Counted from the first letter of the stretch, positions 1-11,931 are shown. The stretch: DNA of 64,000 nucleotides from Mycobacterium sp. SM1 (GCF_018361265.1 NZ_JAFLNH010000001.1:310001-374000), one strand, 5' to 3'. Translations and numbers: made by a program. The notes: generated by a model from the letters alone, not told the origin.

Positions 1-81
1 CCCGCCGCAACCCGCCGCGGATGGCCGACGGGGCGCGCGCCGGAAAAGCCGGGGTGGACCGAGCAATGCCGGGCATGCCCG

Positions 82-519
82 TCACCTTAGACCCGCGCTA
101 CCTTCCCGGCGTCGCGGCCCCGGCCTGCGGTGGCGGTAGCCGGCGGCGGTGCGCCACAGCACCCACGCCGGCGGCACCGAGCCCAGGGTGATCAGCAGCA
201 GCGCACCGTAGGCCAGCACGCCGCGGCCGGCGAATATCCTGTCGTCACCGGGGCCGCCGAAGCTCATCGCGACCACCGTCAGCAGCCAGGTCCACAGCGG
301 CAGCGCGGCCACCCGGATCGACTCGGTCCAGTGCCGGGCTGCCCACACCAAGGCCGCGTTGACCAGGCCACTGATCGGGGCGCTAAGCGGACACGGGACC
401 GATCCGATATAGGCGGGCAGCAGCAGCGCGCCGGCCATCGCGGACAGCACGCCGTCGACGGCCAGCACGATCAACACGCCGATGCGAAGGCCGGGACAAC
501 GGCCTGCCGGGCGCTTCAT
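82..519 (-). CDS. Small integral membrane protein, Rv1171-like
   Basis: 145-residue protein with about four hydrophobic segments (near residues 10-38, 48-64, 70-88 and 99-125) and an Arg-rich cytosolic tail, so it should sit in the plasma membrane. The chosen ATG overlaps the mshB stop codon as ATGA (516-519), which implies translational coupling in one transcript. The frame stays open upstream into mshB, but that extension is Arg/Gly/Pro-rich noise. M. tuberculosis has an equivalent unknown membrane gene (Rv1171) directly after mshB. No catalytic motif is visible and the function is unknown; a link to mycothiol metabolism is only suggested by position. Confidence 0.8.
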   Translation of the reverse strand: MKRPAGRCPGLRIGVLIVLAVDGVLSAMAGALLLPAYIGSVPCPLSAPISGLVNAALVWAARHWTESIRVAALPLWTWLLTVVAMSFGGPGDDRIFAGRGVLAYGALLLITLGSVPPAWVLWRTAAGYRHRRPGPRRREGSAGLR

Positions 520-1409
520 TCGGCAAGGCCCAGTCCGGCCAGCAGATCGGTTTCCCAGCCGCGCGCATCGCGCTCTCCCGGGTCTCCGGCGGCCAGGATG
601 TAGTGCTCCCGGGCCATGATGGGCAGCGCCAGGTTGTTCGACAGCGCGCACGCCCGGCCGGTGGGGCCGATGCTGACTTGAGTCGCGTGGGCGGCGAGCG
701 CCGCGACCTTGCTGGGCAGCGCGTCCGGGGCCTCGATGACGGCGTCGATCTGCTCGTCGGGATACCCGAAGCCCCCGAAGTCATGGTCGGCGGCCGGCAC
801 GACCCATTCGGCTCGCACATCCTCGGGACCCAGTGCCCGCCAGCCCGTCGCCAACGCCGCCGTCGCCATTACCGTCCAGTACGTCTTCGGCACCGTCCAG
901 GGCGCACCCGGAAAGCCGGTGGCGCCGGCGGCGGCCACCGCCGCCATGGTGACGGCGTGGGCGCGCACGTGATCGGGATGGCCGTAACCCCCCTTGGGGT
1001 CGTAGCTCACCACGACATGCGGGCGGAGCTCACGAATGATCGACACCAACGCGCCGACCGCCTCCCGGTCGTCGGAGTCGATGAACTTCTGCCGGCGCCG
1101 CCGCGGGGTGCCCGGCATTCCCGAGTCACGCCAGCGACCGGCCCCGCCGAGAAAGAGGGGCTCATCGACGCCCAGTGCGCGCAACGCCGCGGTGAGCTCG
1201 CCGATGCGATAGCCGCCGAGCTGGTCGGCGTGGTCGACGGTGAGCTGCGCCCAGCGCTCGCCGATCACCTCGCCTTCCTCGCCGAGGGTGCAGGTGACGA
1301 CGCGCACCTGCGCTCCGCGGGCGGTGTAGTGCGCGATGGTGGCTCCGGTGCTGATGGTCTCGTCGTCGGGGTGCGCATGCACGAACAGCAACCGCGGCGT
1401 CTTCTGCAT
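516..1409 (-). CDS. mshB: MshB, GlcNAc-Ins deacetylase of mycothiol synthesis
   Basis: Zn-dependent deacetylase that removes acetate from 1-O-(2-acetamido-2-deoxy-glucopyranosyl)-D-myo-inositol, the second committed step of mycothiol synthesis, in the cytosol. The 297-residue product begins with a hydrophobic strand followed by the AHPDDE motif: His13 and Asp16 are zinc ligands and Asp15 the catalytic base. [12 protein letters not shown] supplies the third zinc ligand (His about 147). Length and numbering agree with M. tuberculosis MshB. The ATG at 1407-1409 is chosen because everything upstream in the frame is non-homologous Arg/Gly-rich sequence. The end overlaps the next membrane gene by 4 bp. 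It is divergent from the tetR gene at 1539. Confidence 0.95.
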   Translation of the reverse strand: MQKTPRLLFVHAHPDDETISTGATIAHYTARGAQVRVVTCTLGEEGEVIGERWAQLTVDHADQLGGYRIGELTAALRALGVDEPLFLGGAGRWRDSGMPGTPRRRRQKFIDSDDREAVGALVSIIRELRPHVVVSYDPKGGYGHPDHVRAHAVTMAAVAAAGATGFPGAPWTVPKTYWTVMATAALATGWRALGPEDVRAEWVVPAADHDFGGFGYPDEQIDAVIEAPDALPSKVAALAAHATQVSIGPTGRACALSNNLALPIMAREHYILAAGDPGERDARGWETDLLAGLGLAE

Positions 1410-1538
1410 GGGCGCACCATACCGGCGCCGGATCGGCTCGCCGCCTGCAGCCACCGTCAGCCTGGCGCGCGGCAGGCGTGATGCCCCCCGAAGTTCGGAA
1501 CGCCCGGCTGAGGAACGCCGACGGCTACTATCGTCAGG

Positions 1539-2171
1539 ATGCCACAGCAGCACACCCAAATCCGGGCCGTTCGCAGCCGCCGTCGAGGCGAGGTCCTGGA
1601 GCGAGCGCTGTTCGAGGCGACGTTGGCCGAGCTGGCCGCCGTGGGCTACGGCGGGTTGACGATGGAGGGGATCGCGGCGCGCGCCCGCACCGGCAAAGCC
1701 GCGCTGTACCGGCGCTGGGCCAGCAAGCATGACTTGGTGCGGGCCGCTTTGCGTTATGCGGTGCCACCGCTGCCCGAGCCGTGCCCGGAGCGCTCGGCGC
1801 GGGAAAACCTGCTGGCGGTGTTTGCCGCGCACTGCGACGTCCTGGCGGGTAAGACCGCCTTCCCCAGCCTGGCCATCATGGGCCAGCTCATCCACGAGCC
1901 CGAATTGCGGGCGATCTTCGCCGACGCGGTGGTCGCCCCCCGGTTGCGGATCATCGAATCCATCCTGCGCGCCGGGGTGGGCAGCGGCGAGATCGACGCC
2001 GCCACGCTGACCCCGCTGACTCCGCGGGTCGGACCGGCGCTTATCAACCAGCATCTCCTGCTCACCGGGTCGCCGCCGAGCCGACGACAACTCGCGCGGA
2101 TCGTGGACACCGTCATCCCGCGCTGCGCGGCGCCCGGGCACCACAACCGACGACGCGGCGCGGCCGGTTAG
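1539..2171 (+). CDS. TetR-family transcriptional regulator, Rv1167c-like
   Basis: 210-residue regulator. Residues about 15-65 form the TetR DNA-binding domain ([21 protein letters not shown], then [19 protein letters not shown], the typical recognition helix and Tyr-Arg-W-K ending). The C-terminal two thirds resembles the TetR_C ligand-binding fold, with [17 protein letters not shown]. It is divergent from mshB with a 129-bp intergenic space that probably contains its operator, and convergent with the methyltransferase gene at 2179, leaving only 7 bp between stop codons. In M. tuberculosis the orthologue Rv1167c sits next to lpqW; here a methyltransferase intervenes. The inducer is not predictable. 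Confidence 0.88.
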   Translation: MPQQHTQIRAVRSRRRGEVLERALFEATLAELAAVGYGGLTMEGIAARARTGKAALYRRWASKHDLVRAALRYAVPPLPEPCPERSARENLLAVFAAHCDVLAGKTAFPSLAIMGQLIHEPELRAIFADAVVAPRLRIIESILRAGVGSGEIDAATLTPLTPRVGPALINQHLLLTGSPPSRRQLARIVDTVIPRCAAPGHHNRRRGAAG

Positions 2172-2176
2172 CCGCG
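2159..2176. terminator. Hairpin shared by convergent tetR and methyltransferase genes
   Basis: A 6-bp G+C stem (CGCGGC / GCCGCG) with a 6-nt loop covers the tetR stop codon and lies beside the stop of the opposing methyltransferase. There is no T tract, as is common for mycobacterial terminators. Being symmetric it could act for both genes. This is structure read from sequence only. Confidence 0.35.
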
Positions 2177-2178
2177 GC

Positions 2179-2916
2179 CTAATCCACCCGGGTGGCCGCG
2201 ACCGCCCACACCGGCAGGTGTACCCGATGGTCTTCCAGCAGCGCCGCGATGACCCGAAGCCGTTCTTGCAACGGCTTAAACCGCGTCGCCTCGGCCTGCC
2301 GATCCATCGTCTTTTCCATGAACGCCAACGTCTCCGGACCGAAGATGCCGACGTAGGTCGAGGTGCCCAGGTAATCCACCCGCCATCCGCTCGGACCGAG
2401 GACCCGCTCGAAGTTGTCGGCAGGCAGGCCGTCGATCTGTATCCCGTTGACGTTGTGGCGGCCGAATTCGAACATGAACAGCCGCGCGCCCGGCTTGGTG
2501 GCCCGATGCAATGCCTGCGCGTACCGGGTTTGGGTCTGCTCGTCATCGCTGAACACGTGATAAAACGCGCTGTCGATCACGGTGTCGAAGCGGCCGTCGA
2601 ACCCGTCCAGCTTCGTCGCGTCGGCCACCTGGAAGTCCACCCGGACTCCGGCCCGCTCGGCGTTGCGCTTGGCCAGCTCGATCGCCGTCGGCGAGCCGTC
2701 GATCCCGGTTGTCGGATAGCCGTGCGACGCATAGAAAATCGCGTGATGACCGGGACCGGTGCCCGGGTCGAGCACCTCACCGCGCACCGCGCCGTAGGCC
2801 ACCAGCTGCTGCACTACCGGCTGCGGCTCCCCAATGTCCCAGGGCACCAGCACCTCGCCGGCGTGCTCGGCCCCGTACAACACCTCGAAATCCGGCCGGA
2901 TGCTCTCGCCCGCCAT
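2179..2916 (-). CDS. Class I SAM-dependent methyltransferase
   Basis: 245-residue protein with a full Rossmann methyltransferase core: motif [13 protein letters not shown] (about residues 43-54), motif II acidic end GIDGSP, motif III with VADATKLDG, and motif [15 protein letters not shown]. The substrate is unknown; family members include thiopurine- and tellurite-type methyltransferases. The ATG at 2914-2916 is chosen since the protein then starts just before the conserved FEVLYG segment. It follows lpqW by 29 bp on the same strand, so it may be cotranscribed with typA-lpqW. M. tuberculosis has no gene at this point between the lpqW and Rv1167c homologues, so this is an insertion here or a loss there. 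Confidence 0.85.
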   Translation of the reverse strand: MAGESIRPDFEVLYGAEHAGEVLVPWDIGEPQPVVQQLVAYGAVRGEVLDPGTGPGHHAIFYASHGYPTTGIDGSPTAIELAKRNAERAGVRVDFQVADATKLDGFDGRFDTVIDSAFYHVFSDDEQTQTRYAQALHRATKPGARLFMFEFGRHNVNGIQIDGLPADNFERVLGPSGWRVDYLGTSTYVGIFGPETLAFMEKTMDRQAEATRFKPLQERLRVIAALLEDHRVHLPVWAVAATRVD

Positions 2917-2945
2917 GACAGCCCCTCTCGTCGTCACCGGTCCCG

Positions 2946-4841
2946 CTACTGGCGGATCTTCAGCCATTGACCGGCATCGCCGACGATACCGACCGGCACC
3001 GCGCCGGACAGGCTGACGTTCTGCACGCTGGGACCCGCTGCCACGATGGTGGTGTCTTGCAAAATCGGCAACACCGTCGACATCTCCCATAGCCGCGGTT
3101 CGACCTCGTCGATCACGTCGTTGATGTCCTTGGTGCCGGCCAGCGCCGCGTCGATATCCGGCTGGATGCTGTGATCGCAGATTCCGGTGATGTTCGACGG
3201 CGCCTGCACCAGCGCCCCGGGGTCGAGCGTGCGGCCGGGTGTTGTCGTCGGGGTCGCCGAGGCGCTGGCGCGGTTCGCGGAGGACTTGGTGGGTACCGCA
3301 GACGTGGGGGCCGGCGGCCCGCCCGACGTCGACACGGGCGTGGCCTCTAGCGCCGGGCAGCCGTAACGGGAGGCCAGCAGCGTGGCCAGGTCCCCGCCGG
3401 CTTGGCGCCAGCCCACCACGGCGTCCACGCGGTTGTCGACCAATGCCTCGCGGTAGAGCACCACCGGGTCCAGCGCCAGCACCGTCGCGGCAATGCCGGC
3501 GTTACGCAGCTGGTCAGCAGCCGTGTTGGCGACCGCCACCGAAGTCGGGTCGTTGGACGCCACGCCGATGACCAGCGACAGCTGCTTGCCGTCCCTGGTG
3601 ATCCGGCCGCGGGTGAATTCGGGCGGCCGGGTGTTGGCCGGTGCCGCATCCCCGGCTGGCGGCACAACCGTCGCGGCGGTGTCGCTTTCGACTCGGTAGC
3701 CGGACGCTTGCAACAGTTCCAGCGCCGCTTCCCTGGTCATCGCGGGCGGCGCGGTCGGCACATAGCCCGGGTCGCTGGGCGAGCGGATCTGAGCTTGGTC
3801 CAGGGTGACGGTGTTGTCGCTGCCGGCCCCCACAGCGGCCAGCAGGTCGACGTCGAGCAGCCCGAAAATCGCCTTGCGGACCTGCGAGTCGGCCAGCTTG
3901 GGCACATTGGCGCGCAACGTGAGCTCCATGACCCGTGGGGTCATGATCCGCGCTGTTCGCACGTCCGGGATAGCGGACAGCTGGGCGAAGGTCGTGGATC
4001 CCCCGCGCACCTGGGCCACTTGGGTGTCGCCGTTGCGAATGGAGTCGGCCAGCGCGGCCGGCGAGCCGGCCCGGCGGAAGAGGATGAGATCGGGTTTGGC
4101 CGGCGGCCCCCAATAGCGGTCGTTGCGGGCGAGTAAGATCTCGTCTCGCTGCGGGTCGATGGTCTCCACCCGAAACTGGCCGCCGGTGACCGGCAGGGCG
4201 CGGGCCAGCCCGGCCGGGAAGCCGCCCGGCACGTCCTTGACGATGTGCGCCGGCAGAATGTTGCTGAACAACTCCCGCCAGGCGGGGTACTGCCGCGAGA
4301 AGGTGACCACCGCCTGCTTGCCGCCGTCGATCGACTGGACCCCGGTAATCAAGTCGTAGCCCGCCGGGTCGATCACCCCCGGCTGGCTGACCATCTGGCG
4401 CCAGAGGTACCAGAAGTCGTCGGCGCCGATCGGAGCGTTGTCGGTCCACTGCGCCTCGGGCCGGATCTTGTAGGTCACCGTGAACGGGTCTTCGCTGGTC
4501 ACGTCGGCGGACACCAGCAGCGTCGGATCGATCTCCCACCGCGACCCGGTTGGCGTGCTCGGGTCCGGCACCGGCCGAAACGCGCTGGGCAGCACGAGCG
4601 CGCTGATCGCGGCGTTTACCGCCGACAGATCGGATAGCAGATGCGGGTTGAATCCCGCGCCGATCGAGTCGATGCCCACGATGATCTGCATAACCCGCGG
4701 CGGTGGCGGCGGGGCGCTCCTGGAGGTCTCGGTGCTCTGCGGCGCCGGCGGCGGGTGGACGGTACAACTCGGCACCACCACCGCCAGAACCGCCGCGCCG
4801 ACCGTGATAGCGGCGCGGCGGGCTCGTCTCGGCACGCTCAT
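2946..4841 (-). CDS. lpqW: LpqW lipoprotein, regulator of PIM/LAM synthesis
   Basis: 631-residue lipoprotein of the family-5 solute-binding fold. The N-terminus has Arg residues, a hydrophobic stretch and a lipobox ending VVPSC (Cys about 26), followed by a Pro-rich linker, so it is lipid-anchored outside the membrane. The body carries the peptide-binding-protein signature region, with [14 protein letters not shown] around residue 130. A Ser/Thr/Pro-rich insertion lies near residues 500-545. In mycobacteria LpqW influences the branch between polar PIMs and lipomannan/LAM, and pimE mutations can suppress lpqW loss; pimE lies 2.8 kb away here. It is transcribed after typA (100-bp gap) and is followed closely by a methyltransferase gene. 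Confidence 0.93.
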   Translation of the reverse strand: MSVPRRARRAAITVGAAVLAVVVPSCTVHPPPAPQSTETSRSAPPPPPRVMQIIVGIDSIGAGFNPHLLSDLSAVNAAISALVLPSAFRPVPDPSTPTGSRWEIDPTLLVSADVTSEDPFTVTYKIRPEAQWTDNAPIGADDFWYLWRQMVSQPGVIDPAGYDLITGVQSIDGGKQAVVTFSRQYPAWRELFSNILPAHIVKDVPGGFPAGLARALPVTGGQFRVETIDPQRDEILLARNDRYWGPPAKPDLILFRRAGSPAALADSIRNGDTQVAQVRGGSTTFAQLSAIPDVRTARIMTPRVMELTLRANVPKLADSQVRKAIFGLLDVDLLAAVGAGSDNTVTLDQAQIRSPSDPGYVPTAPPAMTREAALELLQASGYRVESDTAATVVPPAGDAAPANTRPPEFTRGRITRDGKQLSLVIGVASNDPTSVAVANTAADQLRNAGIAATVLALDPVVLYREALVDNRVDAVVGWRQAGGDLATLLASRYGCPALEATPVSTSGGPPAPTSAVPTKSSANRASASATPTTTPGRTLDPGALVQAPSNITGICDHSIQPDIDAALAGTKDINDVIDEVEPRLWEMSTVLPILQDTTIVAAGPSVQNVSLSGAVPVGIVGDAGQWLKIRQ

Positions 4842-4941
4842 CAGGGTATCGGGGGCCCGGCGACGGCCCCGCCCCCGGCGCGACGACCGGGAGCCGGTGT
4901 CATAAGGGGCCGCGCTGTCGAGCGTTCCGCATGCTGGCGCC

Positions 4942-6840
<1,899 letters not shown>

Positions 6841-6912
6841 GCGGGTGATTCTGGCAGCCCGCGCAGGGTGCCGCGAAAAGCCCCCGCGGACCAGGTCCGG
6901 CGAGCGAGGCAG

Positions 6913-7314
6913 TCACAGGGCGGTCAACGCGCGAGCCAAATCCGCCAACCAGGCGCGGTCGGCCGGCACCCAGTCGATATCGGGCAGCTCGGCCGCCGTC
7001 ACCCAGCGCAGCGCGCGGTGCTCGCGCGCCGCGGGCCGGCCGCTGACCAGGCCCACTCGATAGGCCCGCAGCGTCGTTGCCGGGTTCAGCGGAATGTCAT
7101 CGCCCAGGCGTTCGCCGACCGCCACATCGCGCACATCGAGGCCGAGTTCCTCGGCTAATTCGCGAGCCAGGGCGGCGTGCTCGGTTTCACCCGCGCCGAC
7201 CTTGCCGCCGGGCAGCTCCCAGCGGCCCGCCAGCTCCGGCGGCCGCACGCGCTGCGCCACCAGCACCGTGGAGCCGCAGATGACGGCTCCGGCAACAATG
7301 ACCTGGATCGGCAT
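6913..7314 (-). CDS. mutT2: MutT2 Nudix hydrolase
   Basis: 133-residue Nudix pyrophosphatase. The Nudix box is complete: GGKVGAGETEHAALARELAEELGL, with the REL-EE-G signature giving the Mg2+-binding glutamates, at about residues 37-60. Mycobacterial MutT2 hydrolyses dCTP and 5-methyl-dCTP and has weak 8-oxo-dGTPase activity in nucleotide-pool cleaning. The ATG at 7312-7314 sits 27 bp from the divergent ATG of the pterin dehydratase gene, so the two promoters must be compact or overlap. typA is next downstream. Confidence 0.93.
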   Translation of the reverse strand: MPIQVIVAGAVICGSTVLVAQRVRPPELAGRWELPGGKVGAGETEHAALARELAEELGLDVRDVAVGERLGDDIPLNPATTLRAYRVGLVSGRPAAREHRALRWVTAAELPDIDWVPADRAWLADLARALTAL

Positions 7315-7341
7315 GCCCAGTGACGGTATACGGTCTGTTCT

Positions 7342-7626
7342 ATGGCTGTGTTAACGGACGAGCAAGTAGATGCCGCGCTGCCCGAGCTGGCGGGCTGGAA
7401 GCGCGTGGAGGGCACCCTGCGTCGCTCGATAAAGTTTCCGTCGTTCCTGGCCGGTATCGATGCGGTACGCCGGGTTGCGGAGCACGCCGAAGCGAAGGAT
7501 CACCATCCCGATATCGATATCCGTTGGCGGACAGTGACTTTCTCGCTCGTAACGCATTCCGCGGGCGGCATCACCGAGAACGACATAGCGATGGCGCGCG
7601 ACATCAACGAGATCCTCGGGAACTAG
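7342..7626 (+). CDS. Pterin-4a-carbinolamine dehydratase family protein, Rv1159A-like
   Basis: 94-residue protein of the PCD/DCoH fold. The family signature with the two active-site histidines is present as [12 protein letters not shown] (about residues 51-62), followed by the strand [18 protein letters not shown] regenerates quinonoid dihydropterin after aromatic amino acid hydroxylation, but mycobacteria have no clear hydroxylase, so the real substrate is uncertain; some actinobacterial homologues may act in other pterin or cofactor pathways. It is divergent from mutT2 and its 3' end overlaps the 3' end of pimE by 23 bp. Confidence 0.9.
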   Translation: MAVLTDEQVDAALPELAGWKRVEGTLRRSIKFPSFLAGIDAVRRVAEHAEAKDHHPDIDIRWRTVTFSLVTHSAGGITENDIAMARDINEILGN

Positions 7627-8896
7627 CCCGGCCGACAGCCCCGCCGGGCCGCTCGCCGGTGGTGGCGATCCAGGCCAACGTGGCCAGCGCCGCAACAATG
7701 TAGGCCAGCCCGCTCCACGCCAGATACCAGGGCCGCCCGTGCTGCCAGATGGTGGGCTGCGCGAAGCTCAGCAGCCAAGGCACCCCGGTGATCGTCAGCG
7801 CGAGCCACCCCCAGCCCAGGGTCCGGGCGCCGCGGCGCCCGGACAGCGGCCCATGCAGCAGCCATATCATCAACGGCACCAGCCACACCCAGTGATGCGT
7901 CCAGGAAATCGGCGAGAGCAGCAACCCGAACAACCCGACGACCAGCAGTCTGCCGAGCCGGTCGGGCTCCCCGTGGTCGGCTCCTTGGCCGCTATCAAGC
8001 GCACGCCAGGCCAGGACCGCCACCGCCGCGGTGACGGCGATCGCGGCCAAAACCAGCGGGCCATAGCCGGCGTCGCGGCCAAGGATCCGGGAGATGCCGC
8101 CGCGCCAGGACTGATTGAACGAGGTTTCGATAGGGCCGACGCGGTGGGCGTCACCCAGGAGCTGGGTGAAGTAGTAGCGGACCTGATCACCGGCGAACAC
8201 GGCAGACAGCGCGACGCTGGCGAAAAAGACCAGCGCGGAGAACCCCGCCGTTCCCCATCGCCGGACGCCGAGGAAATAAACCCCGGTGATCGCCGGCGTC
8301 AACTTCACTCCGGCCGCCAAGCCCATCAACAGGCCCGATAACCACCACCGTGTGCTGTACACCGCCCACAGGCACATCAACACCAGCACCACATTGACCT
8401 GGCCGTAGTCGAAGGTCTCGCGCAGTGGCTCGATCCAGATGGTGATCGCGGTCCAAAGCATCGCGGCGCGGTAACCGTGACCGGCGGGTACCCCGAGCAA
8501 ACGCTGGCTGAGGCGCACCACGCCGTAAAGCGCGGCGATCGTGCCGAGCTGCCACCCAAACCCGATCAGGCCAAACGGCAGGACATGTAGCGGGTAGAAG
8601 ACGACCGCCGCGAACGGCGGATAGGTGAACGGCAGCGGGAAATCCGGAGTCTTCTCGGCGTAGACGTAGCTGTAAAGGGTGCCGGGATGGTCGATGGCGG
8701 CCGCGCCCCCGAGATAGACATGCAGGTCGACGAAGTTCGCGCCGTTGGGCGCCAGATACGTCCAGGCCAGCCGCGCGGCGATGCTGCAAGCCAGTAGCAG
8801 CGGCGCGGCAGCGCCCAGCGGGACAGCCTGCCGGCCGGTAGTGGGTGCCGCCGGGGCGGCCGCAGTGGTGCCTATCTGCTCGACTTTAGCGATCAC
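7604..8896 (-). CDS. pimE: PimE, polyprenyl-phosphate-mannose alpha-1,2-mannosyltransferase
   Basis: 430-residue polytopic membrane enzyme of the GT-C (GT87) type with about ten hydrophobic segments. It adds the fifth mannose (alpha-1,2) to acylated PIM4 on the periplasmic face, committing PIMs to the polar Ac1PIM6 branch. The conserved acidic catalytic residue is in [11 protein letters not shown] (Asp57), in the first extracytoplasmic loop. The start is GTG (8894-8896); the hydrophobic core begins about 25 residues later, after a Thr/Ala-rich N-terminus. The gene overlaps the pterin dehydratase gene tail to tail and is divergent from the secreted protein at 9089. Confidence 0.92.
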   Translation of the reverse strand: MIAKVEQIGTTAAAPAAPTTGRQAVPLGAAAPLLLACSIAARLAWTYLAPNGANFVDLHVYLGGAAAIDHPGTLYSYVYAEKTPDFPLPFTYPPFAAVVFYPLHVLPFGLIGFGWQLGTIAALYGVVRLSQRLLGVPAGHGYRAAMLWTAITIWIEPLRETFDYGQVNVVLVLMCLWAVYSTRWWLSGLLMGLAAGVKLTPAITGVYFLGVRRWGTAGFSALVFFASVALSAVFAGDQVRYYFTQLLGDAHRVGPIETSFNQSWRGGISRILGRDAGYGPLVLAAIAVTAAVAVLAWRALDSGQGADHGEPDRLGRLLVVGLFGLLLSPISWTHHWVWLVPLMIWLLHGPLSGRRGARTLGWGWLALTITGVPWLLSFAQPTIWQHGRPWYLAWSGLAYIVAALATLAWIATTGERPGGAVGRASSRGSR

Positions 8897-9088
8897 CGAC
8901 TCGCGACGCTGGTGTTGGCGGCCGACACGTCTGAGGGGCAGTCGGCGGTGCCGCGCAGGCCGGCCGCCCGGTCACCGTGGCCGCTCGTCTGGGTAACGAT
9001 CGAATTACTGTCACACGTGTCGCTTGAGTCACTTTGGTATCGCGAGAACTATCGCCCCGGGACCTGTCGCCGACAAGCAGGGAGAGTC

Positions 9089-9751
9089 ATGTCACCAATA
9101 AGAACCTTATTGCGCACCGCCGCTGTGGTGGCGGGGTCGTCGGCCACGGTGGTGGTGGGCGGCCTGTGGAGTATCGCCCACGCCGACCCCGCGCCACCGG
9201 CCCCGGTTCCCAACGTCGGGGAGCAACTGGTCAATACGGCGGCCAACGCGCCGCAGATGCTGCAAAGTCTGGCAACCGCCCTCGGCGCCACCCCGCCGGC
9301 GCCGCCTGCGCCACCGCCCTTGGCCAGCGCCGCGATCAGAGTGCCGCAGCCCGCAGCTGGCGCCGTGCCTGGAACGGCCGCCGCGATTCCCGGTGCGACC
9401 TCCGCCGTTCCCGGTGCGACCTCCGCGGTGCCGGGCATCACCTCGGCGGTTGCCGGGGGCGCTTCCGGCCTTCCCGGGCTGGCGGCCGTTCCGGGGTCAA
9501 CGGCCGCCGCACCGGCCGCCGGACCCGCGCAGTTGTTGCCCTCGGCACAAGTCAATCTGCCCGCTATGCCGTTCCTCCCAACGCCGCTGCCGCAGCGGGT
9601 GTCGTTCCCGGGCGACTTGGCGGCGTTTGTGCCCGGGATGCCGGCGTCGCCCGGCACCGCTCAGCCGAGCACGGTTGGCGGTCCACCGGTGGGCGCGGCG
9701 CCGGCCAGTTCGGCGGGCGCGCTGTTGCTGCCGCTGTCCGGACTGCCCTGA
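9089..9751 (+). CDS. Secreted Ala/Pro-rich protein, Rv1158c-like
   Basis: 220-residue exported protein. The ATG is preceded by a GGAGAG ribosome binding site; the first about 33 residues form a signal peptide (Arg-Thr, a long Ala/Val/Gly core, cleavage near AHA-DPAPP). The mature part is low-complexity Ala/Pro/Gly with about five imperfect copies of a 7-residue unit (AVPGATS, AIPGATS, AVPGITS, AVAGGAS) around residues 95-130. No enzyme motif is visible. A second protein of the same style follows 5 bp downstream, so the two are probably one operon of cell-envelope or culture-filtrate proteins. Confidence 0.87.
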   Translation: MSPIRTLLRTAAVVAGSSATVVVGGLWSIAHADPAPPAPVPNVGEQLVNTAANAPQMLQSLATALGATPPAPPAPPPLASAAIRVPQPAAGAVPGTAAAIPGATSAVPGATSAVPGITSAVAGGASGLPGLAAVPGSTAAAPAAGPAQLLPSAQVNLPAMPFLPTPLPQRVSFPGDLAAFVPGMPASPGTAQPSTVGGPPVGAAPASSAGALLLPLSGLP

Positions 9752-9756
9752 CGAGC

Positions 9757-10833
9757 ATGCTGGCCTGCCGACCCCCATCGAGCACCGCGAGCAGCACCGG
9801 GCTCCGCGAGAGGAATCTGGGCCCAAGGGGCAACAGGAATCTGGGCAGCGGCTGCGCCCTTGCCGCCATCGCCTCAGCAATCGCGCTGGCGCTATCCCCC
9901 GAGGCGGCGGCCGACCCGGTGCCGCCGCAGCCCGTTCCGTCCCAACAGTTACCTGGCCTGCCGGCCATGACCCAATTAGGCCCGATCATCCAGCAGGCCG
10001 CCAATAACCCTGGGCAGGCATCGCAGCTGCTCATGGCCGCTGCGTCGGCGTTCACCCATAATCCGACGGCGCCTGACGTCGCCAAAAGCGTCGCGTCATC
10101 GGTGAGCCAGTTCGCGCAGGGCCCCGACAGCGGCCCGGCCGCGGTGCCAACCGACCCGGGCCAGCCGATGACGACCGCAACCACCCCGCCCGGAACTGCT
10201 CCCGCGGCGCACCTGCCCGCTCCCGGGGCTGAGCCGGGCACATGGGCGCACCTGCCAACGGGCGTCGACCCGGCCCATGCCGCGGGTCCCGCGGCGGTGG
10301 CCGCCCCAGCCCCACCAAGCGCCGAGCCCGCGCCGGCCTCACCGGCCAGCCCGGCCGCACCTGCTCCACCCGCCGCTACGCCACCGGGCGCCGCACCCGC
10401 GCCCGTGGCCGCCTTCGGCCCGGATGCGCCACCCGTGCAGGACTTCATGTATCCCTCGATCGGCACCGGCTGCCTGGCGGACGGCGGGAATTCGATCGCC
10501 ACCGCGCTGTCGGTGGCCGGTCCGGCCAAGATCCCCGCGCCCGGTCCGGGACCGGGCCAGACCGCCTATGTGTTCACCGCGCTGGGCACACCGGGGCCCG
10601 CGGACGTGCAGAAACTGCCGCTAAACGTCACCTGGGTGAACTTGACCACCGGCAAATCCGGCACCGTCACGCTCAAACCGCGGCCGGACATCAACCCCGA
10701 CGGGCCGACCACGCTGACCGCGATAGCCGACACCGGTTCGGGCAGCGTCATGTCCACGATCTTCGGGCAGGTCAGCACCAAAGAAAGGCAGTGTCAGTTC
10801 ATGCCCACCATCGGCTCAACGGTGGTGCCCTGA
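9757..10833 (+). CDS. Secreted Pro/Ala-rich protein, Rv1157c-like
   Basis: 358-residue exported protein. A hydrophobic segment at about residues 30-48 (CALAAIASAIALALSP) ends at a likely cleavage site EAAA-DPVPP. Residues 50-220 are a Pro/Ala-rich stalk; the C-terminal about 130 residues form a more ordered domain starting at DFMYPSIGTGCLADGG, with two cysteines (GCLAD and RQCQF) that may be disulfide-linked. The ATG at 9757 lies 5 bp after the previous stop, but the signal core is 30 residues in, so initiation slightly downstream is possible. The function is unknown. Confidence 0.85.
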   Translation: MLACRPPSSTASSTGLRERNLGPRGNRNLGSGCALAAIASAIALALSPEAAADPVPPQPVPSQQLPGLPAMTQLGPIIQQAANNPGQASQLLMAAASAFTHNPTAPDVAKSVASSVSQFAQGPDSGPAAVPTDPGQPMTTATTPPGTAPAAHLPAPGAEPGTWAHLPTGVDPAHAAGPAAVAAPAPPSAEPAPASPASPAAPAPPAATPPGAAPAPVAAFGPDAPPVQDFMYPSIGTGCLADGGNSIATALSVAGPAKIPAPGPGPGQTAYVFTALGTPGPADVQKLPLNVTWVNLTTGKSGTVTLKPRPDINPDGPTTLTAIADTGSGSVMSTIFGQVSTKERQCQFMPTIGSTVVP

Positions 10834-10911
10834 TCGCCCGGCACGGGGTTCTGCCGACCGGCCGCGGTTCGGCGCGCGCGGCGCTCCGCCCGGACCGCTG
10901 CGGCGTTCGCG

Positions 10912-11499
10912 CTACTCGCCGCGCACGCTTTGGCGGGCTGCCTTCATCCGCTTCTTGTAGGACCGCACCCGCTCAAGCGAGCGGGCGTCGACGACATCGG
11001 CGACCGACATGTGCGTGCCGGCATCGCCGTATTCCCCGGCCGCCGCCCGCCAGCCGGCCGGTGTGACGCCGTACTGCTTGCCCAGCAACGCCAGGAAGAT
11101 CCGCGCCTTTTGCTCCCCAAACCCCGGCAACGCCTCAAGCCGGCGCAGCACCTCGTGCCCGTCGGGGTCACCGGCCGTCCACAGCGCGCCCGCGTCTCCG
11201 CCGTAACGGTCCACGATGATCTGCGCCAGACTCTGGATCCGCTTTGCCATCGACGCCGGAAAGCGGTGGATGGCAGGGCTTTGCGAGCACAACACGGCAA
11301 ACTTTTCGGGGTCACAGTCGGCGATCTCGCGGGCCTGGAAGCCGCCCATCCGGTCGGCGATTTTCTTCGGCCCCGCGAAGGCGGTTTCCATCGGCACCTG
11401 CTGGTCGAGCAGCATGCCGACGAGCAACGCGAACGGGTTGGAATCCAGCAGCGCGTCCGCGTCCGGGTCTTGGGCAAGCTGCAATTTCGGCACCCACAC
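10912..11499 (-). CDS. HhH-GPD-type protein, Rv1156-like
   Basis: 195-residue protein with a helix-hairpin-helix/GPD-like core: FALLVGMLLDQQVPMETAF near the start and LEALPGFGEQKARIFLALLG around residues 118-137 (the hairpin LPGFGxxKA). It belongs to the actinobacterial HhH-GPD family annotated as base-excision repair-like; the catalytic Asp of classical glycosylases is not obvious. The GTG at 11497-11499 gives the same length as Rv1156. An upstream TTG (11556) would add 19 unlikely residues. It stands alone on the minus strand. Confidence 0.83.
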   Translation of the reverse strand: MWVPKLQLAQDPDADALLDSNPFALLVGMLLDQQVPMETAFAGPKKIADRMGGFQAREIADCDPEKFAVLCSQSPAIHRFPASMAKRIQSLAQIIVDRYGGDAGALWTAGDPDGHEVLRRLEALPGFGEQKARIFLALLGKQYGVTPAGWRAAAGEYGDAGTHMSVADVVDARSLERVRSYKKRMKAARQSVRGE

Positions 11500-11742
11500 A
11501 GTGTAGAGCGGCTGCGCCGTGTTGAGCGCATCCGCACCCTGCTGCGGGTCCAGCAAGGCCCTGATGGCCTACCGCAGTGGCCTAATAATGCGTTCGCCGT
11601 CGCTGAAATCGCCGGGCAGGAGGCGCTTTCCGGGCCGACCGATACCACCCCGCCGGCCGGGGCTCACGCGTGCGCGCACGCTGGTGCCCGCTGCGACGTA
11701 TGACGGCGTAGGAATGCGATGCCACAGAGATCCGTGGCCCGG

Positions 11743-11931
11743 TCAACCGCTTTTGCGGCGAAATTCCCGACGGTGCTCGACGGGCCCGTGTGCCCGCGGC
11801 TGTTTGCCCCCGCCGTCCTTGTGATCGGATCCGCCCGCCGCTTTCGCCTTTTTGCGGTCAAGGGCCTCACGGAATCTGCGCTTGTTCTCGCCCTCCGACG
11901 TAAACTCCGGCGGGGAGTTCGATGCAGCCAT
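11743..11931 (-). CDS. Small basic protein, DUF5302-like
   Basis: 62-residue highly charged protein. The N-terminus, with SPPEFTSEGENKRRFREALDRKKA, matches the conserved actinobacterial small-protein family DUF5302, which has an amphipathic basic helix followed by a Gly/Lys/Arg-rich tail. It is probably nucleic-acid associated, but that is inference. It sits alone between the HhH-GPD gene and the Rv1155-like gene on the same strand. Confidence 0.75.
   Translation of the reverse strand: MAASNSPPEFTSEGENKRRFREALDRKKAKAAGGSDHKDGGGKQPRAHGPVEHRREFRRKSG

Noticed and set aside
1410..2546. Long open frame running from the methyltransferase region into mshB
   Set aside because: It is a GC-rich antisense artefact on top of tetR; the real MshB start is at 1409.
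8912..9088. 59-codon extension of the Rv1158c-like protein
   Set aside because: Would bury the signal peptide internally; the ATG at 9089 has a GGAGAG site and gives a proper N-terminal signal.
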